Part shown: in pieces, positions 53,395-63,002 of the stretch
How positions within the stretch are numbered: the stretch's first letter is position 1
How the letters are laid out: the number at the start of each line of letters is the position of its first letter
NCBI RefSeq assembly: GCF_947488715.1
Contig: NZ_CANLAG010000009.1
Span: 62,001 to 126,000, forward strand
Direction of reading: 5' to 3'
From: an uncultured Tateyamaria sp.
GTDB lineage: Bacteria; Pseudomonadota; Alphaproteobacteria; Rhodobacterales; Rhodobacteraceae
Length of the DNA: 64,000 bases
Translations under genes and position numbers: made by a program
The notes under the pieces: model-generated
The model's database searches: none
Seen by the model: only the letters and a program-made list of their open reading frames with translations
Told to the model about the DNA's origin: nothing

Positions 53395-54558
53395 ATGGCG
53401 ATCATCAACCGTATCGGAGATTTGGCACCGGACATGGCCGCGTGGCGGCAGCATCTGCATTCGATCCCCGAGCTGTCATTCGACTGCCCCAAGACGTCCG
53501 CCTTTATCAAGGAACGGCTGCAAGAGATCGGCGTTGACGAGGTGCATGACGGTATCGCGCAGACCGGCATTGTTGCGATCATCAACGGTCAGGGCGATGG
53601 GCCGACCATCGGTTTGCGCGCAGATTTTGATGCCCTGCCAATCACCGAGGAAACCGGCGTCGATTATGCGTCGACCCATCCGGGCCAGATGCACGCCTGT
53701 GGCCACGACGGACATACGGCGATGTTGCTGGGCGCGGCCAAGTACCTGAACGAGACGCGCAATTTCTCGGGTCGTGTGGCACTGATCTTTCAGCCTGCCG
53801 AAGAGGCAGGGGGCGGCGGAGAAATCATGGTGCAAGAGGGCATCATGGACCGATTCGACATCGGTGAGGTCTATGCCATCCACAATGCGCCCGGAAAGGA
53901 CTTTGGCAAGTTCCACACCCGCGGTGGTCCAATCATGGCAGCCGCCGATACGTTCCACATTCACGTCACGGGCAAGGGCGGGCATGCCGCGCGCCCGCAT
54001 GACACCGTTGACCCGGTTGTGGCGGCCTGTGCCATTGTGACAGCCCTGCAAACTGTCGTCAGCCGCAACCACAAGCCGCTTGAGCAATTGGTGATCTCAA
54101 CAACCCAGATCCATACCGGCACAACCGACAACGTCATTCCCGAAGAGGCTTATATCAACGGGACCGTCCGCACCTTTAGCAAAGAGGTGCAGGCGATGGT
54201 TGTGTCACGGATGGAGCAGATCGTGGCAGGGACTGCAGCCGCTTATGGCTGCATTGCCAAGCTGGACTTCGAGTTCGGATATCCGCCGACCGTCAATGAC
54301 GCGGCCAAAGCCGGATTTGCCGCTCAAGTTGCAGCCGAAGTTGCCGGTGCGGCGGGGGTCGAGCAGAATGTGGAACCCGTCATGGGTGCCGAGGACTTCT
54401 CTTACATGCTCGAAGCACGACCCGGTGCCTATCTGATGTTGGGGCAGGGCGAGGGCGCAGGCGTGCACCACCCGAAATACAACTTCAACGACGAAATTGC
54501 GCCGATAGGGGCCTCGTTTTTCGCGCGTTTGGTCGAAACGGCGCAGCCGGTGACCTAG
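53395..54558 (+). CDS. M20 family amidohydrolase (hippurate/N-acyl amino acid hydrolase type)
   Basis: This 387-residue dinuclear zinc hydrolase has DALPITEETG, MHACGHDGHTAMLLGAA (metal ligands), FQPAEEAGGGGEIM and AEDFSYML with VHHPKYNFNDE. Relatives cleave N-acyl or aminoacyl amides (hippurate, N-acetyl amino acids, IAA conjugates). AGGAG lies 7 bases before ATG 53395. It precedes two ureohydrolase genes, 50 bases upstream of the first, which suggests a shared nitrogen catabolism theme. The substrate is unknown. Confidence 0.92.
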   Translation: MAIINRIGDLAPDMAAWRQHLHSIPELSFDCPKTSAFIKERLQEIGVDEVHDGIAQTGIVAIINGQGDGPTIGLRADFDALPITEETGVDYASTHPGQMHACGHDGHTAMLLGAAKYLNETRNFSGRVALIFQPAEEAGGGGEIMVQEGIMDRFDIGEVYAIHNAPGKDFGKFHTRGGPIMAAADTFHIHVTGKGGHAARPHDTVDPVVAACAIVTALQTVVSRNHKPLEQLVISTTQIHTGTTDNVIPEEAYINGTVRTFSKEVQAMVVSRMEQIVAGTAAAYGCIAKLDFEFGYPPTVNDAAKAGFAAQVAAEVAGAAGVEQNVEPVMGAEDFSYMLEARPGAYLMLGQGEGAGVHHPKYNFNDEIAPIGASFFARLVETAQPVT

Positions 54559-54608
54559 CTAGCGCGCGGTTCCTTCAACAGCAGTAAACAGAAAACAGGT
54601 GCCGCACG

Positions 54609-55577
54609 ATGGCGTTGGAAGATGCAAAAAACCAGATGGATCACGCGTTTACCCGTGATGATCCGCGCGGTCCGTCCTTTGAGTTGACGTTTGCGGGGGC
54701 CACGTCGTTCCTGCGCCGTCGCTACAGCAAGGAATTGTCAGGTGTGGACATTGCGGTGACGGGGATACCGTTTGATCAGGCTGTCACCAACCGGCCCGGT
54801 ACGCGGTTGGGGCCCCGAGCGATCCGCGAAGCGTCGAGTTTGCAAGCCCCTGACGCCCCCTACGGTTGGCCGTTTGACGTGCTGAGCGAGCGTGTGATTG
54901 TTGACTACGGCGATGTCGCCTTTGACTATGCGGACATTCCCGCCTTTCCCGATACGGTGACGGCACATATTCGCGGCATCCTTGATGCGGGCGCGGCGAG
55001 CGTTGTGCTGGGCGGGGATCACTACATCTCATTCCCGATCCTCAAAGCCTACGCAGAGAAATTCGGCCCGTTGTCACTGGTGCAGATCGATGCGCATACG
55101 GACACCTGGGCCGACGATGATATGACCCGCGTCGATCATGGCACGATGTTCTACAAGGCGGTCAAATCCGGGATCGTCGATCCGGCCACGTCCGTGCAGA
55201 TCGGCATACGCACAACAAATGAAGACACGCTGGGTGTGAACATTATCGACGCGCCAGAATTTCATCGGATTGGTCCCGAGGCCGTGGCGGCCCGCGTGCA
55301 TGACATTGTGGGCAAGCGACCTTGCTATCTCAGCTTTGATATTGACGGTTTGGACCCGGCCTTTGCACCTGGCACGGGGACGCCGGTGTGGGGTGGGCTC
55401 AGTTCAGCGCAGGCGGCCGCGCTGTTGCGCGCACTGGCCGGGATCAACATCCGGGGCGGCGATATTGTCGAAGTGTCCCCGCCCTTTGACACGACAGGTG
55501 CTACGGCTATCGCTGGCGCGCATGTGGCGACCGAGATTTGCCAGTTGCTGGGATGGAGAATGCGCAGTGACGTCTAA
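54609..55577 (+). CDS. Ureohydrolase, agmatinase/guanidino-acid hydrolase family (copy 1)
   Basis: This 322-residue binuclear-manganese hydrolase shows GGDHYISF (His138), QIDAHTDTWADD (Asp161, His163, Asp165) and SFDIDGLDPAFAPGTGTP, so the metal site is complete. The family splits a guanidino group to urea and an amine (agmatine, guanidinobutyrate, guanidinopropionate, or free guanidine). The last 11 bases overlap the second ureohydrolase gene. Sequence alone does not set the substrate. Confidence 0.9.
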   Translation: MALEDAKNQMDHAFTRDDPRGPSFELTFAGATSFLRRRYSKELSGVDIAVTGIPFDQAVTNRPGTRLGPRAIREASSLQAPDAPYGWPFDVLSERVIVDYGDVAFDYADIPAFPDTVTAHIRGILDAGAASVVLGGDHYISFPILKAYAEKFGPLSLVQIDAHTDTWADDDMTRVDHGTMFYKAVKSGIVDPATSVQIGIRTTNEDTLGVNIIDAPEFHRIGPEAVAARVHDIVGKRPCYLSFDIDGLDPAFAPGTGTPVWGGLSSAQAAALLRALAGINIRGGDIVEVSPPFDTTGATAIAGAHVATEICQLLGWRMRSDV

Positions 55578-56514
55578 GAACCAACCGATCAGCGGCAATG
55601 ATTTGGCGCGGTTTTCCGGGCCGAACACATTCATGCGGCTGCCGTTTTCAAACGAGTTGCACAAACTTGACGTGGCGATCTTGGGTATTCCGATGGACAT
55701 CGGTACGTCCTGGCGTTCCGGCACGCGGTTCGGGCCCAAACAGGTGCGTAGTGAAAGCGCGATGATCCGGCCCTATAACCTTCAGACTGGTGCCGCACCT
55801 TTTGACAGCCTGCAAATGGCGGATGTCGGTGATCTAGCCATCAATACCTTTTCGCTGTCCGACAGCCTGCGCATCATTCAAGAGAGCTATGATGCGATCC
55901 TTAACTACGACGCTGTCCCCGTCGCTATTGGTGGCGACCATTCCATCACGCTGCCGATCCTACGGGCCATGGCCAAACGGCACGGCCCGGTGGCCTTGGT
56001 CCATGTGGATGCACATGCCGACGTCAATGACGAGATGTTCGGAGAGCGCGAAACGCATGGCACCGTGTTCCGCCGCGCTCACGACGAGGGGCTGATCCAA
56101 TCCGCCAAGACCTACCAGATCGGGCTACGTGGCACCGGGTACAGCGCCGAGGACTTTACCGAGGCTGCAAATTGGGGATTTCAACAATTTCTAGCGCCTG
56201 AGCTCTGGGGCCGGGACCTCAGCGGATTGGGCGCAGAGGTGCGGCGCGATATTGGCGACGCACCCGTCTATGTGACTTACGACATCGACAGTCTGGACCC
56301 AGCATACGCACCCGGCACCGGAACCCCCGAAATCGGCGGTCTGACGACCCCGCAAGCCTTGCAACTGATCCGGGCCTTGCGGGGTATCAACGTGGTCGGG
56401 TGCGATCTGGTCGAGGTGTCGCCGCCCTATGATACGTCTGGAAACACCGCACTGACGGCGGCAAACATCCTGTACGAGCTTTTGTGCATTTTGCCGGGCG
56501 TGACATATCGTTAG
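55567..56514 (+). CDS. Ureohydrolase, agmatinase/guanidino-acid hydrolase family (copy 2)
   Basis: This 315-residue paralog starts with GTG inside the preceding gene (11-base overlap), so translation is coupled. It has LGIPMDIGTSWRSGTRFGP, GGDHSITLP, VHVDAHADVND and TYDIDSLDPAYAPGTGTPE, with all metal ligands. The longer frame from 55270 lies inside copy 1 and is not used. The two proteins may form a mixed oligomer or act on different guanidino compounds. Confidence 0.9.
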   Translation: MTSKNQPISGNDLARFSGPNTFMRLPFSNELHKLDVAILGIPMDIGTSWRSGTRFGPKQVRSESAMIRPYNLQTGAAPFDSLQMADVGDLAINTFSLSDSLRIIQESYDAILNYDAVPVAIGGDHSITLPILRAMAKRHGPVALVHVDAHADVNDEMFGERETHGTVFRRAHDEGLIQSAKTYQIGLRGTGYSAEDFTEAANWGFQQFLAPELWGRDLSGLGAEVRRDIGDAPVYVTYDIDSLDPAYAPGTGTPEIGGLTTPQALQLIRALRGINVVGCDLVEVSPPYDTSGNTALTAANILYELLCILPGVTYR

Positions 56515-56553
56515 GCTGCACCGCTGCCGAAGCGGGCCGGAAAAATCAATGAG

Positions 56554-56967
56554 ATGAGAATGAAAATGACTGCAGTGTTGCTGGTTCTCGCATGTGTCAT
56601 TGGCGCATTGGCCTACGTGCGTTTGGCGCCGACGGATACCGCGCGTTGGCATGTGCCAGTGGACGCCACCACCGACAAGGACATGATCGGCGGAGCCGTG
56701 CGAGTTGTGCCGGGGGATGCCCAGATGCTTGTCCGCGCCGACGCGGTAATGCAAAACGTGCCGCGCACCACCAAGATCGCTGGCTCAGTCGAAACCGGTC
56801 GGGTGACCTATGTCACGCGCTCCAAATGGATTGGATTTCCCGATTTCACGACACTGGAACTGCGGGACGGTACGCTGCGCATGTTTGCGCGCCTGCGCTT
56901 TGGTCGATCAGATTTCGGCGTCAACCGCAAACGATTGCAGGGGTTGCTTGCCGCCATCAAAGAGTGA
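56554..56967 (+). CDS. DUF1499 family protein with N-terminal membrane anchor
   Basis: This 137-residue protein has a hydrophobic N-terminal segment (MKMTAVLLVLACVIGALAYV) and a DUF1499-type body with YVTRSKWIGFPDFTTLEL and FARLRFGRSDFGVNRKRLQ. The function is unknown; plant and bacterial relatives are thylakoid or envelope associated. ATG 56554 or 56560 is possible. The 3' end overlaps the convergent secreted-protein gene by 60 bases. Confidence 0.8.
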   Translation: MRMKMTAVLLVLACVIGALAYVRLAPTDTARWHVPVDATTDKDMIGGAVRVVPGDAQMLVRADAVMQNVPRTTKIAGSVETGRVTYVTRSKWIGFPDFTTLELRDGTLRMFARLRFGRSDFGVNRKRLQGLLAAIKE

Positions 56968-57207
56968 TCCAAGCGACGCGCCCAGGCACCCTTCCCGAAC
57001 CTCGCGCCACATGGGCGAATTCAGCGACATCTGGCATTGCGCCATAAACATCCGGCCATCCACCTGAAGGCATATGGTTTGGCCGAGTTCTATCCGGCTT
57101 CCGGCGCGGTCTGTGCAATAACACTCGACCGTTTTGCCGGACGGGGACGTGACATCGGCGATGACGGGGCTGGCCAACAGGCAGGAAAGCAAACAAGCGC
57201 GTATCAT
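56908..57207 (-). CDS. Small secreted cysteine-containing protein, 99 aa
   Basis: A signal peptide (MIRACLLSCLLASPVIA) is followed by a mature region with ECYCTDRAGSRIELGQ, CLQVDGRMFMAQCQMSL and a third Cys in REGCLG. The pattern suggests a periplasmic, disulfide-stabilised or metal-binding protein. No family was recognised. It overlaps the convergent DUF1499 gene by 60 bases. Confidence 0.68.
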   Translation of the reverse strand: MIRACLLSCLLASPVIADVTSPSGKTVECYCTDRAGSRIELGQTICLQVDGRMFMAQCQMSLNSPMWREVREGCLGASLGSLFDGGKQPLQSFAVDAEI

Positions 57208-57268
57208 GCTGCGATCTTAGCACATCCGGCCCCTTGACCCTAGCCCCCGGTTGGATCACACCATCGTT

Positions 57269-58318
57269 ATGATCCCCCAAGACCGACTTTTGCAGATCAC
57301 CCAACGCTTTCAGTACCTTGAGGCCGCTATGGCCGATGGGTCCGGTGATATTGCGGCGCTGGCCAAGGAATACTCGGATCTCAAGCCGGTTGTGGACCAG
57401 ATTGGGGCCTATATGCGTCTTGTGGACGATATGGCCGAAGCGCAATCCATGTTGGATGATCCGGATATGGCCGAACTCGCGCAAGAAGAGCTGCCGCGCC
57501 TCAAGGCGGCATTGCCTGAGGCCGAAGAGGCGCTTCAGCTTGCGTTGTTGCCCAAGGATGCGGCGGATGCCCGTCCTGCGATGCTCGAAATCCGGCCAGG
57601 TACAGGCGGGGACGAGGCGGCGCTTTTTGCCGGCGATCTGTTGCGGATGTATGCGCGCTATGCCGAAGCGCGAGGTTGGAAGCTCGACATTATCGAAGAG
57701 CAACCGACCGAACTGGGCGGGATCAAGGAAGTGGTGGCACATATCACCGGCGACAACGTCTTTGCCCGGATGAAATACGAGTCGGGCGTTCACCGTGTGC
57801 AACGCGTGCCGACCACAGAAAGCGGCGGTCGCATTCACACTTCTGCTGCGACCGTCGCTGTTTTGCCAGAGGCCGAAGAGGTGGATATCGATATCGCGGC
57901 ACAGGACATTCGCATCGACACGATGCGGTCATCCGGCGCGGGTGGGCAGCACGTGAACACCACCGACAGTGCCGTGCGTATCACACACTTGCCCACCGGT
58001 ATCGTCGTGACCAGCTCTGAAAAATCGCAGCACCGTAACCGGGACAAAGCCATGCAGGTGCTGCGCGCGCGGCTCTATGACCTGGAACGCAGCCGCGTGG
58101 ACAGCGAACGCTCTGCCGACCGCGCGGCGCAGGTTGGCTCTGGCGACCGGTCCGAGCGTATTCGCACTTACAATTTCCCGCAGGGCCGTATGACGGATCA
58201 CCGCATCAACCTGACGCTCTACAAGCTTGATCAAGTCATGCAGGGTGATCTGGATGAGGTCATTGACGCGCTGACGGCAGATGCACAGGCGCGCTTGATG
58301 GCCGAGATGGGCACATGA
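57269..58318 (+). CDS. prfA: Peptide chain release factor 1
   Basis: This 349-residue factor reads UAA and UAG. It has the recognition tripeptide PTT in [10 protein letters not shown] (181-183, the PxT position) and the GGQ motif at residues 225-227 in [10 protein letters not shown]. The start [10 protein letters not shown] at ATG 57269 fits the usual RF1 start; TTG 57251 is an upstream alternative. It overlaps prmC by 4 bases (ATGA). Its GGQ glutamine is the PrmC methylation target. Confidence 0.96.
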   Translation: MIPQDRLLQITQRFQYLEAAMADGSGDIAALAKEYSDLKPVVDQIGAYMRLVDDMAEAQSMLDDPDMAELAQEELPRLKAALPEAEEALQLALLPKDAADARPAMLEIRPGTGGDEAALFAGDLLRMYARYAEARGWKLDIIEEQPTELGGIKEVVAHITGDNVFARMKYESGVHRVQRVPTTESGGRIHTSAATVAVLPEAEEVDIDIAAQDIRIDTMRSSGAGGQHVNTTDSAVRITHLPTGIVVTSSEKSQHRNRDKAMQVLRARLYDLERSRVDSERSADRAAQVGSGDRSERIRTYNFPQGRMTDHRINLTLYKLDQVMQGDLDEVIDALTADAQARLMAEMGT

Positions 58319-59148
58319 CGGCCGCCGAAGCTCTGGTAGCAGCCACAGCGCGTCTGCGCGCGGCTGGTGTTCCTGATCCGGCACGGGATGCTCGCATTCT
58401 CTTGGCCCACGCGGCACAGGTGGACGCCGCACGCGTGACGTTGATCGCGCCCGAGGACATCGCGTCTGACATTGCTGACCGCTACGAGCATCTTGTGGCC
58501 CTGCGTGCCGTCAGAGTGCCCGTAAGCCACTTGATAGGTGAGCGTGGGTTCTACGGGCGGCGGTTCAAGGTCAGCGCAGATGTGCTTGATCCCCGGCCAG
58601 AGACAGAGACGTTGATTGAGGCGGCTCTTTCCGAAGATTTTGACCGTGTTCTGGACTTGGGCACAGGGTCGGGATGTGTGTTGGTTACGCTGCTGTCCGA
58701 ACGGCCTATGGCCAGCGGTGTTGGCGTAGACCTGAGTGAAGCGGCCTGTTTGCAAGCCAGCGCGAACGCGGTCTTGAACCTTGTTGCGGACCGTGCACGC
58801 ATTGTTCAGGGCGATTGGTTCGACCCTGTCGAAGACCGGTTTGACCTGATTGTGTCCAATCCCCCGTACCTGACCGCCTTCGAGATGGAGGATGTCGATC
58901 CCGAGTTGCGCGATCACGAGCCCCGTATGGCATTGACGGACGAAGGTGACGGCCTGTCGGCATACCGTGAAATTGCCGCGCAGGCGGGCGGATATCTGAC
59001 CTCGCAGGGCCGCGTCATTTGCGAGATGGGTTGGACACAAGGCCCTGACATACGCGCCATTTTTGAGGCCGAAGGGTGGGGGGAGCTACGTGTTTTGCCC
59101 GATCTCGATGGGCGGGATCGGGTCCTTGTTGCGCGAAATCCCGCATAA
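58315..59148 (+). CDS. prmC: Release factor glutamine methyltransferase PrmC
   Basis: This 277-residue SAM-dependent enzyme methylates the GGQ glutamine of release factors. It has the SAM motif [10 protein letters not shown] (114-123) and the catalytic NPPY (182-185). An N-terminal helical domain (1-75) binds the release factor. It is coupled to prfA by a 4-base overlap. The 199-base gap after it (59149..59347) holds an inverted repeat GCCATG/CATGGC at 59200..59217 and no gene. Confidence 0.96.
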   Translation: MTAAEALVAATARLRAAGVPDPARDARILLAHAAQVDAARVTLIAPEDIASDIADRYEHLVALRAVRVPVSHLIGERGFYGRRFKVSADVLDPRPETETLIEAALSEDFDRVLDLGTGSGCVLVTLLSERPMASGVGVDLSEAACLQASANAVLNLVADRARIVQGDWFDPVEDRFDLIVSNPPYLTAFEMEDVDPELRDHEPRMALTDEGDGLSAYREIAAQAGGYLTSQGRVICEMGWTQGPDIRAIFEAEGWGELRVLPDLDGRDRVLVARNPA

Positions 59149-59347
59149 TGGGTTCAAAAATGCCGAAAATGCGCCATTCCCTCTTGTCGTAGGGCGGCTG
59201 CCATGCTTAGTCATGGCGTAGTCGTCGATGCTTGGGCCTGGCCCTGCACTGGCGGATATCCACAAGATCGCCGCGCTACTTTGAACAGGTGCTGAGACGC
59301 ACCGCGGCAGATCACAAAAGACACGCCAAAGAGCGGAAAAGATATTC

Positions 59348-59917
59348 ATGAAATCTTCGAGATCACGGTCCCGGTCCAAGAGCAGTCGCAATCGTAATTC
59401 CGGTGGGGGTGGCGGCAACGTCGTCAACCGGGTGTTTGACAGCTCGGGTCCAGAGGGCAAAGTGCGCGGCACGCCGCAGCAGATCATCGACAAGTACAAC
59501 CAGTTGGCCCGCGACGCACAATTGTCGGGCGACCGGGTGGCCACTGAGAACTTTCAGCAGCACGCGGAACACTACCTGCGCATGCTGAGCGAAGCACAAC
59601 GCGAGATCGACGCCCGCCGCGAAGAGCAGGAGCGTCAGAACCGCGAGCGTCAGGCCGAACGCGACCGCGAACGTGCACAACGCCAGGAGCAGGAAAGCAA
59701 CCCGCCGGGCAATGCCGACCCCGCGAAGGCACCGCAGCCTGATGTGGTCGACAGCGAAGGCGACAGCGGATTGGTGGAAACACCAGAGTCGCAGCCGAAA
59801 CCTAAATCGACCCGCAGCCGGTCGCGCAAGCCCAAAGCAGCGGCGCCTGCACCAGCGACTGACGCACCATCTGAACCTGCTCCAGACAACGGGTCTGCAC
59901 CCGAAGCTGCCGAGTAA
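59348..59917 (+). CDS. DUF4167 RNA-binding-like protein with basic and acidic tails
   Basis: This 189-residue protein starts with a Ser/Arg-rich patch (about 1-15), then a DUF4167-type core (about 38-95, with GTPQQIIDKYNQLARDAQLS and ENFQQHAEHYLRML). A charged coiled-coil Glu/Gln/Arg tract (about 85-115) and a Pro/Ala/Lys tail follow. Members occur next to prmC in alphaproteobacteria, and the role is unproven; nucleic-acid binding is plausible from composition. It is convergent with rsmA. Confidence 0.87.
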   Translation: MKSSRSRSRSKSSRNRNSGGGGGNVVNRVFDSSGPEGKVRGTPQQIIDKYNQLARDAQLSGDRVATENFQQHAEHYLRMLSEAQREIDARREEQERQNRERQAERDRERAQRQEQESNPPGNADPAKAPQPDVVDSEGDSGLVETPESQPKPKSTRSRSRKPKAAAPAPATDAPSEPAPDNGSAPEAAE

Positions 59918-59953
59918 GGCAAATCCTTGTGCGGTTTGATTGGCGGCCAGGGG

Positions 59954-60796
59954 CTACGTCCTGGCCACCGCGCGCGCCAATGCACAGAACTCTTCGACAG
60001 ACACTTGTTCGGCCCGTGTGGTCGGGGCAATCCCTGCTGTGTGCAGGCGATCCTCAATATCTGGTGTCAGCCCCTTCAGCGCGGCCCGCAGCATCTTGCG
60101 GCGTTGGTTGAACGCCTTTGCGACAACGCGTGACAACACCTCTGGATCAGCGTTGAAACGCGGCGCGGGCAGGGCGGTCAAATGAACCACGGCGCTTGAT
60201 ACTTTGGGCGGTGGCGTGAACGCCTCGGGCGGCAGCGACAGGGCAATCCGCGCCGTGCTGCGCCATTGTGCCAGAACAGCGAGGCGGCCATAGGCCTTTG
60301 ACCCGGGCTGCGCGACAATCCGTTCGGCGACTTCGCGCTGAAACATCAGCGTGAGAGACTGCCAGAACGGCGGCCACGTGGGTGGGGTCAACCATCGCAC
60401 CAGCAACTCGGTCCCGACGTTGTAGGGCAGGTTTGCGGCCACCCGAATGGGTGGTGTCAGGTGCACCAGCGGGTCAATCTCCAACGCGTCGCCTTCGACG
60501 ACTTGCAACTGGCCGGGGTACCGCGCGGCGATGTCCGCGAGGGCGGGCAGGCATCGTGCGTCCTTTTCAATGGCGAGCACTTTGCGTGCCCCTTCCGACA
60601 AAAGGCCCCGCGTCAGCCCGCCGGGACCCGGCCCAATCTCCAACACATCTGTCCCGCTCAGATCACCGGCCTGACGCGCGATCTTGGCCGTGAGATTCAG
60701 ATCGAGCAGGAAGTTCTGCCCAAGCGACTTGCGCGCGCTCAGCCCATGCGCAGCAATCACATCTCGCAGGGGCGGAAGGTCATCGATTGTGCTCAT
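59954..60796 (-). CDS. rsmA: 16S rRNA A1518/A1519 dimethyltransferase
   Basis: This 280-residue SAM enzyme (KsgA) dimethylates two adenines in the 3' helix of 16S rRNA. It shows [45 protein letters not shown] and [12 protein letters not shown]. It is the last gene of the lptD-surA-pdxA-rsmA operon, overlapping pdxA by 4 bases. It is complete. Confidence 0.96.
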   Translation of the reverse strand: MSTIDDLPPLRDVIAAHGLSARKSLGQNFLLDLNLTAKIARQAGDLSGTDVLEIGPGPGGLTRGLLSEGARKVLAIEKDARCLPALADIAARYPGQLQVVEGDALEIDPLVHLTPPIRVAANLPYNVGTELLVRWLTPPTWPPFWQSLTLMFQREVAERIVAQPGSKAYGRLAVLAQWRSTARIALSLPPEAFTPPPKVSSAVVHLTALPAPRFNADPEVLSRVVAKAFNQRRKMLRAALKGLTPDIEDRLHTAGIAPTTRAEQVSVEEFCALARAVART

Positions 60797-61761
60797 GCCG
60801 ACTGTGCCATTGTATGTGCCATACGAATGGCTTCGATCATGCTGGTGGGGTTGGCGATGCCGCGCCCCGCGATGTCAAAGGCCGTGCCATGGTCAGGTGA
60901 CGTACGAATGATCGGCAGGCCAAGTGTGACGTTCACACCCTTGTCGAAATCCAGCGTTTTGATCGGGATGAGGGCCTGATCGTGATACATGCAAACGGCG
61001 GCGTCGTACCGCGCGCGGGCGGCGGTATGAAACAGAGTGTCGGCGGGCCATGGGCCAGTCACATCCAAACCTTCGGCGGCCATCTCAGTGACCAGATCGT
61101 TGATCCAGTCCAACTCCTGCGTTCCCATTGCGCCGCCTTCTCCCGCATGGGGGTTCAGGCCCGCCACAGCGATGCGCGGGTTGGCGATGCCGAACTGGGT
61201 GCGCAGCCCTTGGGCCGTGATGCGCAATGTGTCCCGCAGCAACTCTGGTGTCAGGGCCGATGGCACATCCTGCAGTGCGATATGGATCGTCGTGGGGACA
61301 ACGCGCAGCGCGTCAGATGCCAACATCATCACCGCGCGTGGTGCGTCGCACAGTGCCTCAAGGTATTCCGTATGACCGGGATAGGCAAAATGCGCCCCGT
61401 CTTTCAGGACCTTTTTGTGGATTGGCGCGGTGCAAAGGGCGCTCGCCTGTTCGGACCGCACAAGATCGACACCGCGCGCAATCACGTCAATCACACCCTG
61501 CGCGTTGTCCAATGTCGGCGTGCCTGGGGTGGCAGGTTCGGCGAAAGCATGGGGCAAGACAGGCAAGACATCCGGGCAAAGTGCAACGGCCTCGGTCGCC
61601 GCATCGACCACCTGATACGGCGTTTCAGGAGGCAAATGGCGTGGGTCGCCGATCCAGACCATGGGGACAGATCCGCGCAACGTAGCCCATGCTTGCGCCG
61701 CTACTTCCGGGCCGATACCCGCGGGTTCGCCACAAGAGATGGCGACAGGGCACGCGGTCAT
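60793..61761 (-). CDS. pdxA: 4-hydroxythreonine-4-phosphate dehydrogenase
   Basis: This 322-residue enzyme of pyridoxal phosphate synthesis shows [40 protein letters not shown] (metal ligands) and [12 protein letters not shown]. It is coupled to surA and rsmA by 4-base overlaps. It is complete and of normal length. Confidence 0.95.
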   Translation of the reverse strand: MTACPVAISCGEPAGIGPEVAAQAWATLRGSVPMVWIGDPRHLPPETPYQVVDAATEAVALCPDVLPVLPHAFAEPATPGTPTLDNAQGVIDVIARGVDLVRSEQASALCTAPIHKKVLKDGAHFAYPGHTEYLEALCDAPRAVMMLASDALRVVPTTIHIALQDVPSALTPELLRDTLRITAQGLRTQFGIANPRIAVAGLNPHAGEGGAMGTQELDWINDLVTEMAAEGLDVTGPWPADTLFHTAARARYDAAVCMYHDQALIPIKTLDFDKGVNVTLGLPIIRTSPDHGTAFDIAGRGIANPTSMIEAIRMAHTMAQSA

Positions 61762-63002
61762 TCGAAGATGCGGACATTGGCTTCGGCGCGAAGCTGTTCC
61801 AGCAGGTTCTCGGAAAACGCACCAAGCCGTTGATTGCGCAACTGCGTTGCCACGGCGTCACGGTCGATTTCCTGGTCTTCGCCAAGTTCCGGCGTACGAC
61901 CGCACAACATAAGCAGCACCAGAGTGTTCCCGTTGGCGCGTGTCAGCGCGGTCGATGTCTCGCCGGGGTCAAGTTTGGACAACTCGATGGCGATGTCATC
62001 GGGAATTTCGCTGGGCGGCAAGCTGCCGCGATCAAGGACGTTTTCAGGTTGGCCCTGCGCAACACCATAGAGATCGTCACACCGATCAATGCGTGCGGCA
62101 ATGGCGCGTGCGCGCGCCAGAGTTTCCGGCGTACGGCCCCCTGCGAGATAGTAGGCGGCGTATTCGATTGCCGCGAACTCACGCGATGGGCTGTCGGTTT
62201 CGCGGATGTCGCGCAGCTGGAACAGGGCTACTGCATTGGGAATGGGCAGGGGTGCCGTGACCTCACCCGGCGCCAGCGACAGCAAGAGCGGGCGCAGTGT
62301 GGGTGGCAATTGCGATATCGGCGTCCAGTCAAGGCGACCGCCACGGCCACGCGAAGCGGTTGCAGAGAACCTTCTGGCGAAGCTGGAGAATTCCGCCTCG
62401 CTGGTGGATTGTGCAATCTCTTCGGCCTGTGCCAGCACTTGTTGTGCGCGCGGTGGTGGGGCGGGGATGATGATTTCGGACAACAGCACTTCGATGCCGC
62501 TGTTTGATTGCACGGATGAGATGGCGCGATCCACCTCTCGGTCCGAAATCTGGACCCTGCTGCCAAAGCGGGCGCGGATATAGTCGCGCCAGATCAGCGA
62601 TGTCGCTACGAAATCGCGGAACGTCTCGCGCGCAACGCCCGCGCTTTCCAACCCTTGAACCAACTCTTCAGAACTCAGTTGCGCACGTGCTGCAAACTCG
62701 GTCAGGCCGTCTTGCAGGTCCTCGTCGGTGAGGGTGATGCCCACGCGCGCCGTCTCCGCGAGCCGAAGGCGGTCACGGATCAACTCGTCCAGCACCTCGC
62801 CACGTGACCCGCCACGCGCACCCAGGACTTGCAGAAAACGGATGCGCTGCTGCACCTCGAACTCTGTAATCAGGGCTTCGTCGACTTGGGCAACGGGGGC
62901 AAACAGGTTCTGCGCCTGGGCCATCGGCGCCCAGCACCCCAGTGCCATGATGCCTGCGGCAAGCGTTGTTGTCAGTCGTTGCATCGGTGTCTTGCTGCTC
63001 AT
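61758..63002 (-). CDS. surA: Periplasmic peptidyl-prolyl isomerase SurA
   Basis: This 414-residue periplasmic chaperone has a signal peptide (about 1-30, ending AQAQNLF), a SurA_N domain (about 35-150) and one clear PPIase (parvulin) domain (about 165-270). It helps outer-membrane proteins, including LptD, reach BamA. ATG 63002 overlaps the lptD stop by 4 bases. The two-PPIase layout of E. coli is not evident here. Confidence 0.92.
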   Translation of the reverse strand: MSSKTPMQRLTTTLAAGIMALGCWAPMAQAQNLFAPVAQVDEALITEFEVQQRIRFLQVLGARGGSRGEVLDELIRDRLRLAETARVGITLTDEDLQDGLTEFAARAQLSSEELVQGLESAGVARETFRDFVATSLIWRDYIRARFGSRVQISDREVDRAISSVQSNSGIEVLLSEIIIPAPPPRAQQVLAQAEEIAQSTSEAEFSSFARRFSATASRGRGGRLDWTPISQLPPTLRPLLLSLAPGEVTAPLPIPNAVALFQLRDIRETDSPSREFAAIEYAAYYLAGGRTPETLARARAIAARIDRCDDLYGVAQGQPENVLDRGSLPPSEIPDDIAIELSKLDPGETSTALTRANGNTLVLLMLCGRTPELGEDQEIDRDAVATQLRNQRLGAFSENLLEQLRAEANVRIFE

